Source of the DNA: Eukaryota sp. TZLM1-RC
Taxonomy: Eukaryota; Metamonada: BaSk clade
Length of the DNA: 64,000 nucleotides
Assembly: GCA_040285825.1 (NCBI GenBank)
Contig: JAUPSS010000008.1
Span: 558,001-622,000, forward strand
Reading direction: 5' to 3'
Under the pieces are notes generated by a model that was not told where the DNA came from, ran no database searches, and saw nothing but the letters and a program-made list of their open reading frames with translations. Below are positions 47,261 through 57,089 of the stretch, piece by piece. The translations under genes and the position numbers were made by a program. The number at the start of each line of letters is the position of its first letter. The first letter of the stretch is position 1.

Positions 47261-49987
47261 ATGTCAGTCTGTAGTTTATGTAAGGCCACCAGCTGCACAC
47301 TACGGTTTCCTTCTCCTTGTACCCATTCTTTTTGTTCTTCTCATACATCTTCCATACTTTTTGCTCTTGAATTAGATCTTATCAACTCTTGTCCTCTCTG
47401 TACTGCTGATCCATCTACCATCAATAATGCAATCTCTTCCATCACCCAAAAACTAGATTCTCTGCACTTATCTATTCAAGCGCTACGAAACGACCTATCT
47501 TCTAATGAACTTCTTGCACTTAAATACTCCTCCCTACTTGAAGTCCTTACAAATCTATCCACTTCCACTAAATCTCTCACGTCTCCTCTTGCTTCTACCC
47601 ACTCTTTCTCTCAGCTTTTAACCCTTCAACATCATGAGAATATTCTCTGCAATATGGACAAGCTTTCGGAGGAGGATTTTGTTGCGTTTGAACAGTTTCT
47701 TTTAACTTTAGTTTCAAAAGATCTTTTTTTCAAGTATTTGTTTGCCATGATTAAGATGTTTCCTGAGAAAAATTCTATTATTTCTTTGTTAATCCCTTTT
47801 AGCTCTTCTAATATTGATCACGTCATCAACTCTGATGATGACGTCATTTGTCAACTGTCAAGATCACTTTCCAGTTATATAATACCTCAAGTTTTAAGTA
47901 TTATTGATTCTTCTGCAGAAAACAAGCGAAACGAATGTCTAACTGATTCTACATTTTTTATATCTATTTTTATCACTTGTTTGAATTCTCAATCTTCAAA
48001 GCAAGCAAAGTCTAGATATAGGGCAATTCTATTTCCCTCACTTATTACAAAAGATTTCAGTCAAATGGTTTTTAAAATTCTAAGCCTAGAGCCTAGCCAA
48101 GAATTTTTACCTATTTTTAAAAATTGTTTCAATACCCTTTATCCCTGCACAGTTTATGAAAAGTTTGGTAAATTCTTTGCTAATTTTGATCTGATTAGCC
48201 GACTTTTAAGTCTCTTAGCTCAATTTTCAGATTCAAATTCTTTTGCTCTTAGCTTTACTCTCACTTTGGTTGAACCTTTAACAATTGCTCTTGGATATCT
48301 AACCAGAATTGACACTGTTAAAAGAATGTTGCCCTCGATTGAGCCCTCCAATGGATTCACATTGCTTGTTGAGACATTATCCAGGTTGGAAAAGGAAAGA
48401 ACGGGTGATCTGACTCCTAAAGTTACTTCTTGTATAGCCAAAATTGCTGGAATCTTGTGGAATGGTTCTTCTGATACTAAGAATAGAGAATTTATTGGTA
48501 AATTGGGTCTTGACATCATCACAACTCTTGTTTCAACTCTAACAAAATTTTCTACACATGATTTGAAAAGTCCAGAAAATGACGTGGTGATTGAGAATGT
48601 TGTAGGATTTCTTTGGAATATAGTTGTTCTTCCTGAAAACAAGCTTCTCATGCTTAAAAGCAATGTTATACCTTTATTAGTCCAGTTTTTTCAACACAAA
48701 AAGCTAAACATTCTCAAAAACTCAACTGGATGCCTGTGGGTTCTATCTTCTGACGGACAAGTACGAGATTATATTCAACGAGAATTATCAGGAGTTTTTC
48801 TTCAAAATTGTTTCAATATCTTCAGTTACATCTTCAATAATTCAAAGTCTCAGTTAGGTGACGTTACTGAACATGTTGCAGGCATTTTGAGAAACTGCGT
48901 TCTAAATGATGGTTTCAAAAGAGATTTGATTAAGTTTCCCAATGGTTTACTAACTTTGTTTAAGGTTTTGGATATGGGTTCTTCACCATCAATTTCCCCC
49001 AACTTGCTTGATAAGGTTCTATCAGTCTTGTGGATTATTTCAGGAATTTCCGAATCAAGCAGTGTTTTTGGTACCATTGATCAACAGTTGATTGAGGTTT
49101 TGATTTCATACACTCATCCCCAACAAGATCCCAATATTAATGAAAAAGTTTTGGGAATTCTTCGGAATATCACGTCATATTCTGATGTAAGACCTGTCTT
49201 CTCAAATACATCCCTAATCAAGATTTGCTTGCTCTTTCTATCGTCTTGTACCCATGCAGATGAAACGTCTCATGACGTGTTACAATCAGAAATGATTGCC
49301 TCTAACGACAGTTCTCCTTGTGACTTTGCATGTGTTATTCTTGCCAATTTAGCCAGAGATGCAAGCTTCAGAACCAAACTAATTGAATCAGATCTGATCA
49401 ATCACCTTATTTCTCATCTTACATCGACGGTGGTGAGCTGCAGTCTTGCTGAAAATGTACTCATTGCTATTCAGTCAATTTTGATTGCCGAAGATGAATC
49501 TTTCAATGTTGTCATTGATGAACCTTTACTCAATCTATTGTACTCTTGCTTGTTTTCAGTCCTCTCCTATCCTGATACCCCCAGATTTGTCACAGAGAAT
49601 GCTCTCGCTGCCATCTTATCCAGTCTGAAGTATAGCTCCAGGACACATAAGGGACTTCGAATAAGGAATCTTGAATTGTTTTTAAAATTGTTATTTGATT
49701 CAGAAGCAAATAACTTGGACCCTTTCACCACTTTCTTGCTTCAAAGCCAACATGAACATGTTGTCCGTGATGTCTGCCGTCTACTTAACATTCTCCTCAA
49801 CCTTGATGATGATATAACACGTCGAATATGTACTAGGGATGTGCTGTTTGAGTTGGTACAGTTGAGCGGTTGTGACTCGCAGGTTATAAGAAAAGCATCT
49901 GCTTCATGCTTGGCAGCTGTGGCAAGGGTACCTGAATTGAAGGAAAAACTAAAGGAAATTGCTCTAGATCAATCTTCGTGTAATTAA
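47261..49987 (+). CDS. Zinc-finger (RING/B-box-like) and armadillo-repeat protein
   Basis: 908 residues. N-terminal Cys/His module (4-48): CSLCKATSCTLRF, CTHSFCSSH, then SCPLC, compatible with a RING-type finger (C-x2-C ... C-x-H-x3-C-x2-H ... C-x2-C). From about 130 to the end it is all-helical with repeated ARM units: VVGFLWNIVVLPENKLLMLK, NSTGCLWVLSSDGQVRD, VLGILRNITSYSDVRPVF and LANLARDASFRTKLIESD. By domain plan it could be an E3 ubiquitin ligase or scaffold; substrates are unknown. The ATG at 47261 is supported by the motif shared with the gene at 324. It converges on the gene at 50080 with 92 bp between stops. Confidence 0.75.
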   Translation: MSVCSLCKATSCTLRFPSPCTHSFCSSHTSSILFALELDLINSCPLCTADPSTINNAISSITQKLDSLHLSIQALRNDLSSNELLALKYSSLLEVLTNLSTSTKSLTSPLASTHSFSQLLTLQHHENILCNMDKLSEEDFVAFEQFLLTLVSKDLFFKYLFAMIKMFPEKNSIISLLIPFSSSNIDHVINSDDDVICQLSRSLSSYIIPQVLSIIDSSAENKRNECLTDSTFFISIFITCLNSQSSKQAKSRYRAILFPSLITKDFSQMVFKILSLEPSQEFLPIFKNCFNTLYPCTVYEKFGKFFANFDLISRLLSLLAQFSDSNSFALSFTLTLVEPLTIALGYLTRIDTVKRMLPSIEPSNGFTLLVETLSRLEKERTGDLTPKVTSCIAKIAGILWNGSSDTKNREFIGKLGLDIITTLVSTLTKFSTHDLKSPENDVVIENVVGFLWNIVVLPENKLLMLKSNVIPLLVQFFQHKKLNILKNSTGCLWVLSSDGQVRDYIQRELSGVFLQNCFNIFSYIFNNSKSQLGDVTEHVAGILRNCVLNDGFKRDLIKFPNGLLTLFKVLDMGSSPSISPNLLDKVLSVLWIISGISESSSVFGTIDQQLIEVLISYTHPQQDPNINEKVLGILRNITSYSDVRPVFSNTSLIKICLLFLSSCTHADETSHDVLQSEMIASNDSSPCDFACVILANLARDASFRTKLIESDLINHLISHLTSTVVSCSLAENVLIAIQSILIAEDESFNVVIDEPLLNLLYSCLFSVLSYPDTPRFVTENALAAILSSLKYSSRTHKGLRIRNLELFLKLLFDSEANNLDPFTTFLLQSQHEHVVRDVCRLLNILLNLDDDITRRICTRDVLFELVQLSGCDSQVIRKASASCLAAVARVPELKEKLKEIALDQSSCN

Positions 49988-50079
49988 TTAATTATTTAAT
50001 TTATTTAGTCTTGATTAGTTGGTCCCAATTGTAGTAAAAAAAGAGAATAAAGTGTAACATTAGAATATTCTTCATCTTA

Positions 50080-50628
50080 TCAACAAAAGGTCCAGTGTTG
50101 TTGCATTTTTTCATTACGTTTTTGATTCAATTGTGAATTAAACTCTACGCATTTTTTAACAAGAACAGATTCGTCAACCTTAACAGAACCTTTAGATGCT
50201 GGAATCCTGTAACATTTGAACAAAACCTTGAGGTCTGGTCTTTCATTCAATCCTTCCTCAGCGAACAAATGAGCTATTTGTTCTCGCAAGGCAACTGATG
50301 AACCAGGTGGTGTTGACATTAATGATGCTGTGATGGTTAAGATGTTGTCATTAATGCTATGTTGGGCATTCCAAGCAATCAAAGTTCTAGGAACGGGGGA
50401 TTTGACAGTCTCTTCTTCGTCAACTAATATAGAGGGGGCTGTGGCACCTAGACGTTGGGAAACAAACAACTCAGCTTTGAGTGTGGGATCTTCATTTATG
50501 GAGAAATCTGTAGCATGACAGGCTGCAATAATAGACTTATTACGTCCTTGGATAGATTTTGAGAGATCAACCGTTAGAGTAAGAGTTGAATTGACAAGTT
50601 TTGCAGTTACGTTTGTATTGTCCGTCAT
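50080..50628 (-). CDS. Unknown 182-residue soluble protein
   Basis: No family recognised. Beta-rich N-terminal half (NVTAKLVNSTLTLTVDL, NILTITASLMS), a helix with REQIAHLFAEEGL and a basic, Gln/Asn-rich C-terminal helix (EFNSQLNQKRNEKMQQH). No signal peptide or membrane helix. The ATG is the first in frame, codon choice matches the neighbours and no stop interrupts it, so it is probably a real gene. Confidence 0.6.
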   Translation of the reverse strand: MTDNTNVTAKLVNSTLTLTVDLSKSIQGRNKSIIAACHATDFSINEDPTLKAELFVSQRLGATAPSILVDEEETVKSPVPRTLIAWNAQHSINDNILTITASLMSTPPGSSVALREQIAHLFAEEGLNERPDLKVLFKCYRIPASKGSVKVDESVLVKKCVEFNSQLNQKRNEKMQQHWTFC

Positions 50629-51142
50629 TCAATTGAAGTGAACCAGCTGGAGAAGTGGCACGCCTGTGTTATTGTGTAATTGGTGGCAAACAATGAAATA
50701 CATACCAAAAAGCTTCACATCCCACTTTTAGGCCTTTTTTTGGCTTGGTCAAAATCGTCCCCAATAACGAAAATTTGACTATTGAACTTCCTCAATTAAT
50801 TCTCTTTTGAACAACAACTGTTATTTAAGCAAAATATTGTATTTCTTAATTGAGTCTCTCATTAGCAAAACTTCAGAAACTTGATTAGTTGAACAAGTTG
50901 TGAAATAAGGAAGTTGTGTAAACAAGTTGTGAATGTAGGTACACGTGTACCTTTGTTATACGGCGTAATAAACAGTAGTATTTTTTGTAAATCCAACAAG
51001 TAATTGCCATTATTTGTCAATTAATTCAACTAATTGCAATAATTGATTGGTGACGATTTATCTTTATGAATTAATTACCAATTCAATTTTGAAGACCACT
51101 GTCGATGGTTTTACTAAAATTTCTACAAAGAAGTCCAGAAAT
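50629..51142. other. Intergenic stretch, nothing recognised
   Basis: Contains two copies of AACAAGTTGTGAA (about 50892 and 50920) and otherwise AT-rich sequence. Confidence 0.4.
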
Positions 51143-52123
51143 ACGTCAAGCTCTTTGATAAGTCAATAAAAAGGAAGACGACACTTTGTGGAATGGAAGT
51201 ATACACTTTCTGAAATGTAAATAATTCTGATCTTTTGCTGAAAAATCTATACAGAATTGGTGATAGAATCATATTGAGCTACTCTGTTGAACCTGAAAAA
51301 GACAACACTTCTATCTACTATTATTGACCTTATTTGTGATTTGCACTTGTGTGATCAAAACCCACTTATTATTCAGAATTAACATATTTTTACAAAATAA
51401 TTCCACAAAATTTGTTCAATGCCCAGTGCCCAAAAGGAAAGAAGACAGCCTACTCGAGTGTCTACTCGTGTTAAGACGCAGCCAAAGTTGTGGGCTCCTG
51501 TAATTGGCCAACCAAAGCCAAGATCTCTCAGCATTGAAATTTATGAAGGACAAGGAACTCCTCTCGGAAATCTTGAGCAGGTTGTCGAAGCTCTCACCAG
51601 TTACGAAGGTACTCCTTTTATTGTAGATCTCCACGAAATTCTCTTCAACAGACGTGCAAAGGCATATCCTCATCTTGAGAATGTTCTCCAGTTTTCGGGC
51701 TTCCCTATGGAAGATGAAGAAACTGAAGAAGAAGCAATTGAAAGAATCGAGTTAGACCTTCACCGCTACAAGACCAACCTTCTTAAGCAGTGTGTGGCAG
51801 CTTTTGGTCTCAATGCGGAGAAACGCAAGGATGACATTGTTTCCATCCTTGCCCATTTTCTTTTTAAGCCATCCAATGATGCGATCGTCACAGAACCATC
51901 ACATGCAGCAAGACGTACCGGTCTCAAGCGTAATACCAAGGACAGGACCATCACTAACATAAAGAAATCAGTCAGAGATCAAGGTGCAAGTCCTGTTCAA
52001 CCAAGAAGAAAACGTCGCAATGTTAATAACTGATTTTTTTGTATATAATGTACTTTTATTATAAATTGTTTTACAATAATTAATTTTTCAAAATTGGAGG
52101 TTTGTATTGTTATTCAGATTATT
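51143..52123 (+). repeat. Tandem duplication unit 1 (DEK gene with flanks)
   Basis: About 980 bp, repeated at 53518-54503. The unit includes about 275 bp of 5' flank, the whole coding region and about 90 bp of 3' flank. The coding parts differ at one base that I can find (ATGCCC versus ATGCCT); the flanks differ by several substitutions and small indels. Confidence 0.9.
51419..52033 (+). CDS. DEK: DEK-family chromatin protein, copy 1
   Basis: 204 residues. The DEK core is clear: GQGTPLGNLEQVVEALTSY, the LHEILFNRRAKAYPHLENVL helix, QFSGF, then a SAP-type helix pair (LLKQCVAAFGL and KDDIVSILAHFLFKPSND). A basic N-terminal tail and a very basic C-terminal tail (RRTGLKRNTKDRTI; PRRKRRNVNN) would bind DNA. 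In other eukaryotes DEK binds chromatin, introduces supercoils and acts as a histone H3 chaperone. The C-terminal DEK domain of plant and animal proteins is absent. The ATG at 51419 is the first in frame. The protein is identical to copy 2. Confidence 0.85.
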   Translation: MPSAQKERRQPTRVSTRVKTQPKLWAPVIGQPKPRSLSIEIYEGQGTPLGNLEQVVEALTSYEGTPFIVDLHEILFNRRAKAYPHLENVLQFSGFPMEDEETEEEAIERIELDLHRYKTNLLKQCVAAFGLNAEKRKDDIVSILAHFLFKPSNDAIVTEPSHAARRTGLKRNTKDRTITNIKKSVRDQGASPVQPRRKRRNVNN

Positions 52124-52249
52124 TGTTGAGCGTCTTGGTAAGGTAAAGTTAACAAACATTCTTTTACGAAATTGATTTATGTTAATAAACATTTTACTAC
52201 ACCACATATCTGTTATTTTAAACAATATGTATTTATTTATTAAAAAACT

Positions 52250-52580
52250 TATAAATCAACATCTGATTAATCCATCTCTCCCAAAACAAAACAACTGATT
52301 GTGAGATCCAAGAGAAAGCAAAGCATCAGAAACCAACTTCAACATTCCCTTCAAAATAGAAAACACAATTCTATTTTGCCAAAACAATCTGTTGGAAATT
52401 CTGTTGGTTCTTCTGTTAACAATCATTTCAAAATCTTCCAAAAAGCGTATAGCCGTGGGAGCAAGTGAACCAAATAGAGAAAATACAAATTGATAAAAAT
52501 TGTATTTTGCATGCTGTTGGGTGGACAATTTGGACAAAGGTTCACCATCTATGAGAGAGCAGCTTTCAGTTAATTCTTTT
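52250..52580 (-). mobile_element. LINE-A 3' end fragment (divergent subtype)
   Basis: Frame 52256-52537: HAKYNFYQFVFSLFGSLAP, AIRFLEDFEMIVNRRTNRI, LFWQNRIVFSILKGM. A stop follows GLIRC, in place of the usual FEDVEF end. A more decayed relative lies at 9.94-10.12 kb. Confidence 0.72.
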
Positions 52581-52640
52581 TGTCTGATTTTGGATATGAA
52601 GATAAAGAGTTTTAGGTTTGTTGCTTAGTTTATTGAATTA

Positions 52641-52777
52641 TGTTCTTGTTGAACTTGAATTGAATTAGTAGGTTTTTTTGTATTTCGACTGATGACGTGA
52701 TACTCGTTTATGAATCTGTTTTATTAATAAACTTAGATTTCTCTCTCCTTCGTGTGTTCATCTGCTTAACGGCATCA
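52641..52777 (+). repeat. Solo LTR of the small retroelement family
   Basis: 137 bp, begins TGTTCTTGTTGAAC and ends ACGGCATCA, flanked by ATTA on both sides (4-bp target duplication). About 90 percent identical by eye to the LTRs at 28.5 and 29.2 kb. Internal region lost, as by LTR-LTR recombination. Confidence 0.88.
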
Positions 52778-53517
52778 ATTAGATGGAACTTTGTTGAAAA
52801 ATTCTTAGAAATTTCTTAAATTTGGTTTTCATTTTATTAAGACGATGCAAGTCTTAAGTTATTTGGGCACATGATCATTTGAACACACTGGTGATCACAC
52901 AACTTCTTATTACTACATGTCAATTATTAGTTGATGTCCCAAAACCCTTGAAACCATCGATACCTCTTTTATAAATGATTAGTGTGGACATTTTTACTAA
53001 AGTTCATTTTGTCATCTGAATGATGAAAACTGTTCAAATATTTATATTATTTGGATGGATTTGTTTTAGAATTTTTCATTAGTTTTTAAAAGAGGATGTT
53101 ATTGAAGTGATTCAATGTCGCAATTGCCCAATTTGATCTTGCTTGCGTCATATATTCAAGATTTTCAACTCAACTGAAAAGTTCAAAATTAGGAATGTTT
53201 GAACAATATGCATATTGTTTATCAATAGAAATTTCTTAAAATTGGGAATCCTAGATTGTGGTTCAATTCTATCACATAACAACGTTGATTCATAAGACAC
53301 AATAAACAGTTTGAAATGCCAGATGATAATTCTTTTCAGGAATTCAATCCATTTAAGTTACGATAGAATTCTAATAGAGTTCTGAGTAAATTTTCAATTT
53401 TTAAACCCTGTTTCATCATAAGTGCTACTTTACCTAAGGGTTTGTTGGGCCAGAGGTAAATGCTATTGTCAATTGATACACATCAATTTTGTTTTGAAGA
53501 TTAGGATTTCATATAAC
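52778..53517. other. Stretch between DEK copies, nothing recognised
   Basis: AT-rich with no open frame and no match to the other repeats that I can see. Confidence 0.4.
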
Positions 53518-54503
53518 ACGTCAAGCTCTTTGATAAGTCAATAAAAAGGAAGACGACACTTTGTGGAATGGAAGTATATACTTTCTGAAATGTAAATTAT
53601 TCTGATCTTTTGCTGAAAAATCTATACAGAATTGGTTATAGAATCATATTGAGCTACTCTGTTGAACCTGAAAAAGACAACACTTCTATCTACTATATTA
53701 ACCTTATTTGTGATTTGCCCTTGTTTGATCAAAACCCAGATCCACTTATTGTCCGGAATTAACATATTTTTACAAAATAATTCCACAAAATTTGTTCAAT
53801 GCCTAGTGCCCAAAAGGAAAGAAGACAGCCTACTCGAGTGTCTACTCGTGTTAAGACGCAGCCAAAGTTGTGGGCTCCTGTAATTGGCCAACCAAAGCCA
53901 AGATCTCTCAGCATTGAAATTTATGAAGGACAAGGAACTCCTCTCGGAAATCTTGAGCAGGTTGTCGAAGCTCTCACCAGTTACGAAGGTACTCCTTTTA
54001 TTGTAGATCTCCACGAAATTCTCTTCAACAGACGTGCAAAGGCATATCCTCATCTTGAGAATGTTCTCCAGTTTTCGGGCTTCCCTATGGAAGATGAAGA
54101 AACTGAAGAAGAAGCAATTGAAAGAATCGAGTTAGACCTTCACCGCTACAAGACCAACCTTCTTAAGCAGTGTGTGGCAGCTTTTGGTCTCAATGCGGAG
54201 AAACGCAAGGATGACATTGTTTCCATCCTTGCCCATTTTCTTTTTAAGCCATCCAATGATGCGATCGTCACAGAACCATCACATGCAGCAAGACGTACCG
54301 GTCTCAAGCGTAATACCAAGGACAGGACCATCACTAACATAAAGAAATCAGTCAGAGATCAAGGTGCAAGTCCTGTTCAACCAAGAAGAAAACGTCGCAA
54401 TGTTAATAACTGATTTTTTTGTATATAATGTACTTTTATTATAAATTGTTTTTCAATAATTAGTTTTTCAAAATTGGAGGTTTGTATTGTTATTCAGATT
54501 ATT
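53518..54503 (+). repeat. Tandem duplication unit 2 (DEK gene with flanks)
   Basis: Partner of 51143-52123; boundaries at ACGTCAAGCTCTTTG and ATTCAGATTATT. Confidence 0.9.
53799..54413 (+). CDS. DEK: DEK-family chromatin protein, copy 2
   Basis: Same 204-residue protein as 51419-52033, with a single silent difference in the second codon. The 5' flank is kept, so it should be expressed under similar control. Two intact, identical copies 2.4 kb apart suggest a very recent duplication or gene conversion, and fit selection for dosage. The interval between them holds a LINE-A fragment and a solo LTR, which could have provided recombination points (inference). Confidence 0.85.
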   Translation: MPSAQKERRQPTRVSTRVKTQPKLWAPVIGQPKPRSLSIEIYEGQGTPLGNLEQVVEALTSYEGTPFIVDLHEILFNRRAKAYPHLENVLQFSGFPMEDEETEEEAIERIELDLHRYKTNLLKQCVAAFGLNAEKRKDDIVSILAHFLFKPSNDAIVTEPSHAARRTGLKRNTKDRTITNIKKSVRDQGASPVQPRRKRRNVNN

Positions 54504-54787
54504 GGTTCATGGGGAATCAGATTTTCTTGAAAAAAGTGGACACTTGACTGCAAAGCTATTTTACATTATATCTTATTGTTTTGTTATCTTGAAATATATC
54601 CAATTAATCGATTGATTCAGACAATATTAGGAAGAATTCTACATTCCAAACAGCGTTGTGTCAACTGAAATTTGATCGATGTTCCTTACCAAAATCTAAC
54701 AATATAGCAAAATGCAAAAATCAAGCTCTAATGTTGTTTAACAATCTACTGAACACTTCTAGAAAATGCTCAATTTACACCAAAATG
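54504..54787. other. Short intergenic stretch, nothing recognised
   Basis: Between the second DEK unit and the convergent RCC1-like gene; no conserved frame. Confidence 0.4.
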
Positions 54788-55945
54788 TTATATCTTCAAA
54801 CAACCAACTGGCTTGTTTTCTTCCTCTCCCTTTATTCTACTCAAAACATAAGTCATTGCAGGCCCTGTTCTAATCTTTAAAAATGCTTCATCTTCACCAA
54901 AAGAGAACTTTCGGACTTGTTCAGGGAATTTCCTACTAACTTCCAAAACTTCATTTTCATCAGTAATTACCAGGAAACTGTTAGCCATGGCAGAGATCAT
55001 AACTGCTGAGTACTGATTAACCGAGTCCTCGCCAATGACGGTATCAGGTTCTAACAACTGCTCTGAACACAATTCTTTGTCCCAATGCCAACACCTGACA
55101 GAACCACAGTCTAGCAGCACTGCCCCGCAGTACCAGCTAATAGAAACAGCAGCAACACGGACCTTGTCGAAAACTTCCAAGTGAGAGGGGGTAGCAATAG
55201 AGTCAGTGATACCAGGAAGTTGGGATTTGTGATTGGAACCAAACCCAAAGACCCTCCCAAAGGTGGTTGCAAGTAAAGAGGTTGATTCACCACAAGCAAT
55301 GTGGGTAATGTGTTCACCATCTTCCAAGGTTAAAGGAACAATGCTTGGTTTGGGATAAATTCCAAGTGAGGTCATGCCACATTGACCATGTTTATTATCC
55401 CCAAAACAGATTAGTTCACCTGAAGAAGTTAAAACGAGTGTGTAATCTCCACCACAAGCAACCATCGTGGCTTTTCTTGGTCCAATATTGATTTTGGTGG
55501 GTAGAGAGAATGGGGAACATGAACCAACTCCACATTGACCCTTAGTGTTCATGCCAAAAGTCCATACGTTTCCATCAGTTGAGACACAAGCACTGTGAAA
55601 GAGTCCGCAGGCAACATCCTTGATAGGCTCAGAGATGGGAAGTTTTTGCGGGGAGGAGGCAAAGTTGATGTTCTCTATGCCGAGCTGGGTGTTATCGTTT
55701 CTACCATATGCATAGACATTACCGGATGAAGAGAGGAAAAGGACAAAATCTAGAGAACAAGAAATGTCTGAAACTGATATGTACTGAGAATCTAAATGTT
55801 TTACAAGTTCGGGAACCTCACGTTTGCGACCAGAAACTCCAGTGCCATAAATGTAGACACGTTCGGCACGTACTGCATCATGACTGGAGCGTGTGCGAGA
55901 AAGCGACTCTGACCTGTCTGCTGGTAGCGAGAAATTTTGTCCCAT
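54788..55945 (-). CDS. RCC1-repeat beta-propeller protein
   Basis: 385 residues from the first ATG at 55945 (the open frame continues 26 codons upstream from a TTG). RCC1 repeats are visible: GNVYAYGRNDNTQLGIE, DVACGLFHSACVSTDGNVWT, FGMNTKGQCGVGS, MVACGGDYTLVLTSSGELIC, FGDNKHGQCGM, HIACGESTSLLAT, FGRVFGFGSNHKSQLPG. The later blades are degenerate. The fold is a seven-bladed propeller. Proteins of this class include the Ran exchange factor RCC1 and many other regulators; nothing here proves Ran-GEF activity, and the degenerate C-terminal blades argue for a general RCC1-like protein. Confidence 0.88.
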   Translation of the reverse strand: MGQNFSLPADRSESLSRTRSSHDAVRAERVYIYGTGVSGRKREVPELVKHLDSQYISVSDISCSLDFVLFLSSSGNVYAYGRNDNTQLGIENINFASSPQKLPISEPIKDVACGLFHSACVSTDGNVWTFGMNTKGQCGVGSCSPFSLPTKINIGPRKATMVACGGDYTLVLTSSGELICFGDNKHGQCGMTSLGIYPKPSIVPLTLEDGEHITHIACGESTSLLATTFGRVFGFGSNHKSQLPGITDSIATPSHLEVFDKVRVAAVSISWYCGAVLLDCGSVRCWHWDKELCSEQLLEPDTVIGEDSVNQYSAVMISAMANSFLVITDENEVLEVSRKFPEQVRKFSFGEDEAFLKIRTGPAMTYVLSRIKGEEENKPVGCLKI

Positions 55946-56163
55946 AAAGATAGGTAGGGTTGGGTTGAAATCAAACTGGGAATTTCCCACCAAATCGATA
56001 TTGAATCGATATCGCCACAACAATGATGTAAACTTCTCAGTACCAAGGGTTAGTATACACTAAACACCTTGGAAATACGTTGATGAAAACAGCTACTGCT
56101 GTCTCTTTAATAAAACTAGTTAGTCTCTTTTGTCTTCTTATGAAAAAATCAAACTTATTTCTT
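55946..56163. other. Short intergenic stretch
   Basis: Holds the presumed promoter of the RCC1-like gene; nothing else recognised. Confidence 0.3.
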
Positions 56164-56523
56164 TTAAGTTTTTTTTCTTGCACCACGCTGCAAGTTTCTA
56201 CACATAATTGAAGAATATTCAGGCTCTTTATCAGATTCAGAAACATAAGGTAAACTTATTTCAATCAGATACTCTTGAAAGCTCTGAGCGGAATAAGTAT
56301 TAGGATTTGCTTGAGTGAGAGGAGGAGGGTGATTTGATTTTCGCTCTTTTGGGTTTAGCAGCAGGCCAGAACCCTCAAACACAGGTGCAGAATTTCGGAA
56401 AGAACCAGCAGTCCAACCACAAAGATTGCTGTGGTTGGGATCAATGGCTACAAAAAACAAATTTTCATCAGGATCACTGTAATTGGGCTGTTCATTCGTG
56501 GTCTTCGCTGTGTATTTGCTTTT
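56164..56523 (-). pseudogene. Open frame without a start, unrecognised
   Basis: 120 codons bounded by a TAA upstream (56524-56526), with no ATG near the 5' end. Contains NLFFVAIDPNHSNLCGWTAG, SGLLLNPKERKSNHPPPLTQ, and EYLIEISLPYVSESDKEPEY. Codon use looks genuine, so this may be the last part of a disrupted gene or a 3' exon; the frame at 56598-56783 could belong to the same dead gene. No family recognised. Confidence 0.35.
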
Positions 56524-56783
56524 TTATGGACATTACAATTTCTTTTCCTTTCAGAGTTATGGAAATCATAATTTCCAGAGACGCGTTTCGACTCAAGTTA
56601 CGCTTTAGTTGGCCGACTATATGTTTTCCATGCCTTATGGGTGAACAAAAACCGCAAATATTTACCATCTGAACATATGGTAAAGTTCATAAATTGAGAT
56701 TTATAAAAAAACCGATAAGAGTTGTTCACAAACTTTTTGGTTTCATTTAGCTTTGTGAAATAAGCTATGGCTTTTTTATCCAA

Positions 56784-57085
56784 ACTACAGAGGCATCAAG
56801 ACCAACTGGGCAACGGCGAGAGAAAGTGTTTTTTCATAACATCAGGGCAGTTATCTTCTAGAAAGGATAAAAATTTTATCATAAATTATTCAGTCCTGAT
56901 TGAAAAAATTGTGGCCACAGGTTCCATATGTAAAATCAATCAGTCTTATAGTTGTCAATTCAAAGTAAAGTTAGTTTCAAACGTTTATTAATGATACATA
57001 TCGCTCAAGGTTACATCTTGAATGTTTTCCTTTCATCAAATAAGACAGTTGTTTTAGACAGTTTAGTTGTTTTCGAATATCATTT
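56784..57085. other. Intergenic stretch, nothing recognised
   Basis: Short frames only; no repeat match. Confidence 0.3.
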
Positions 57086-57089
57086 GCAT

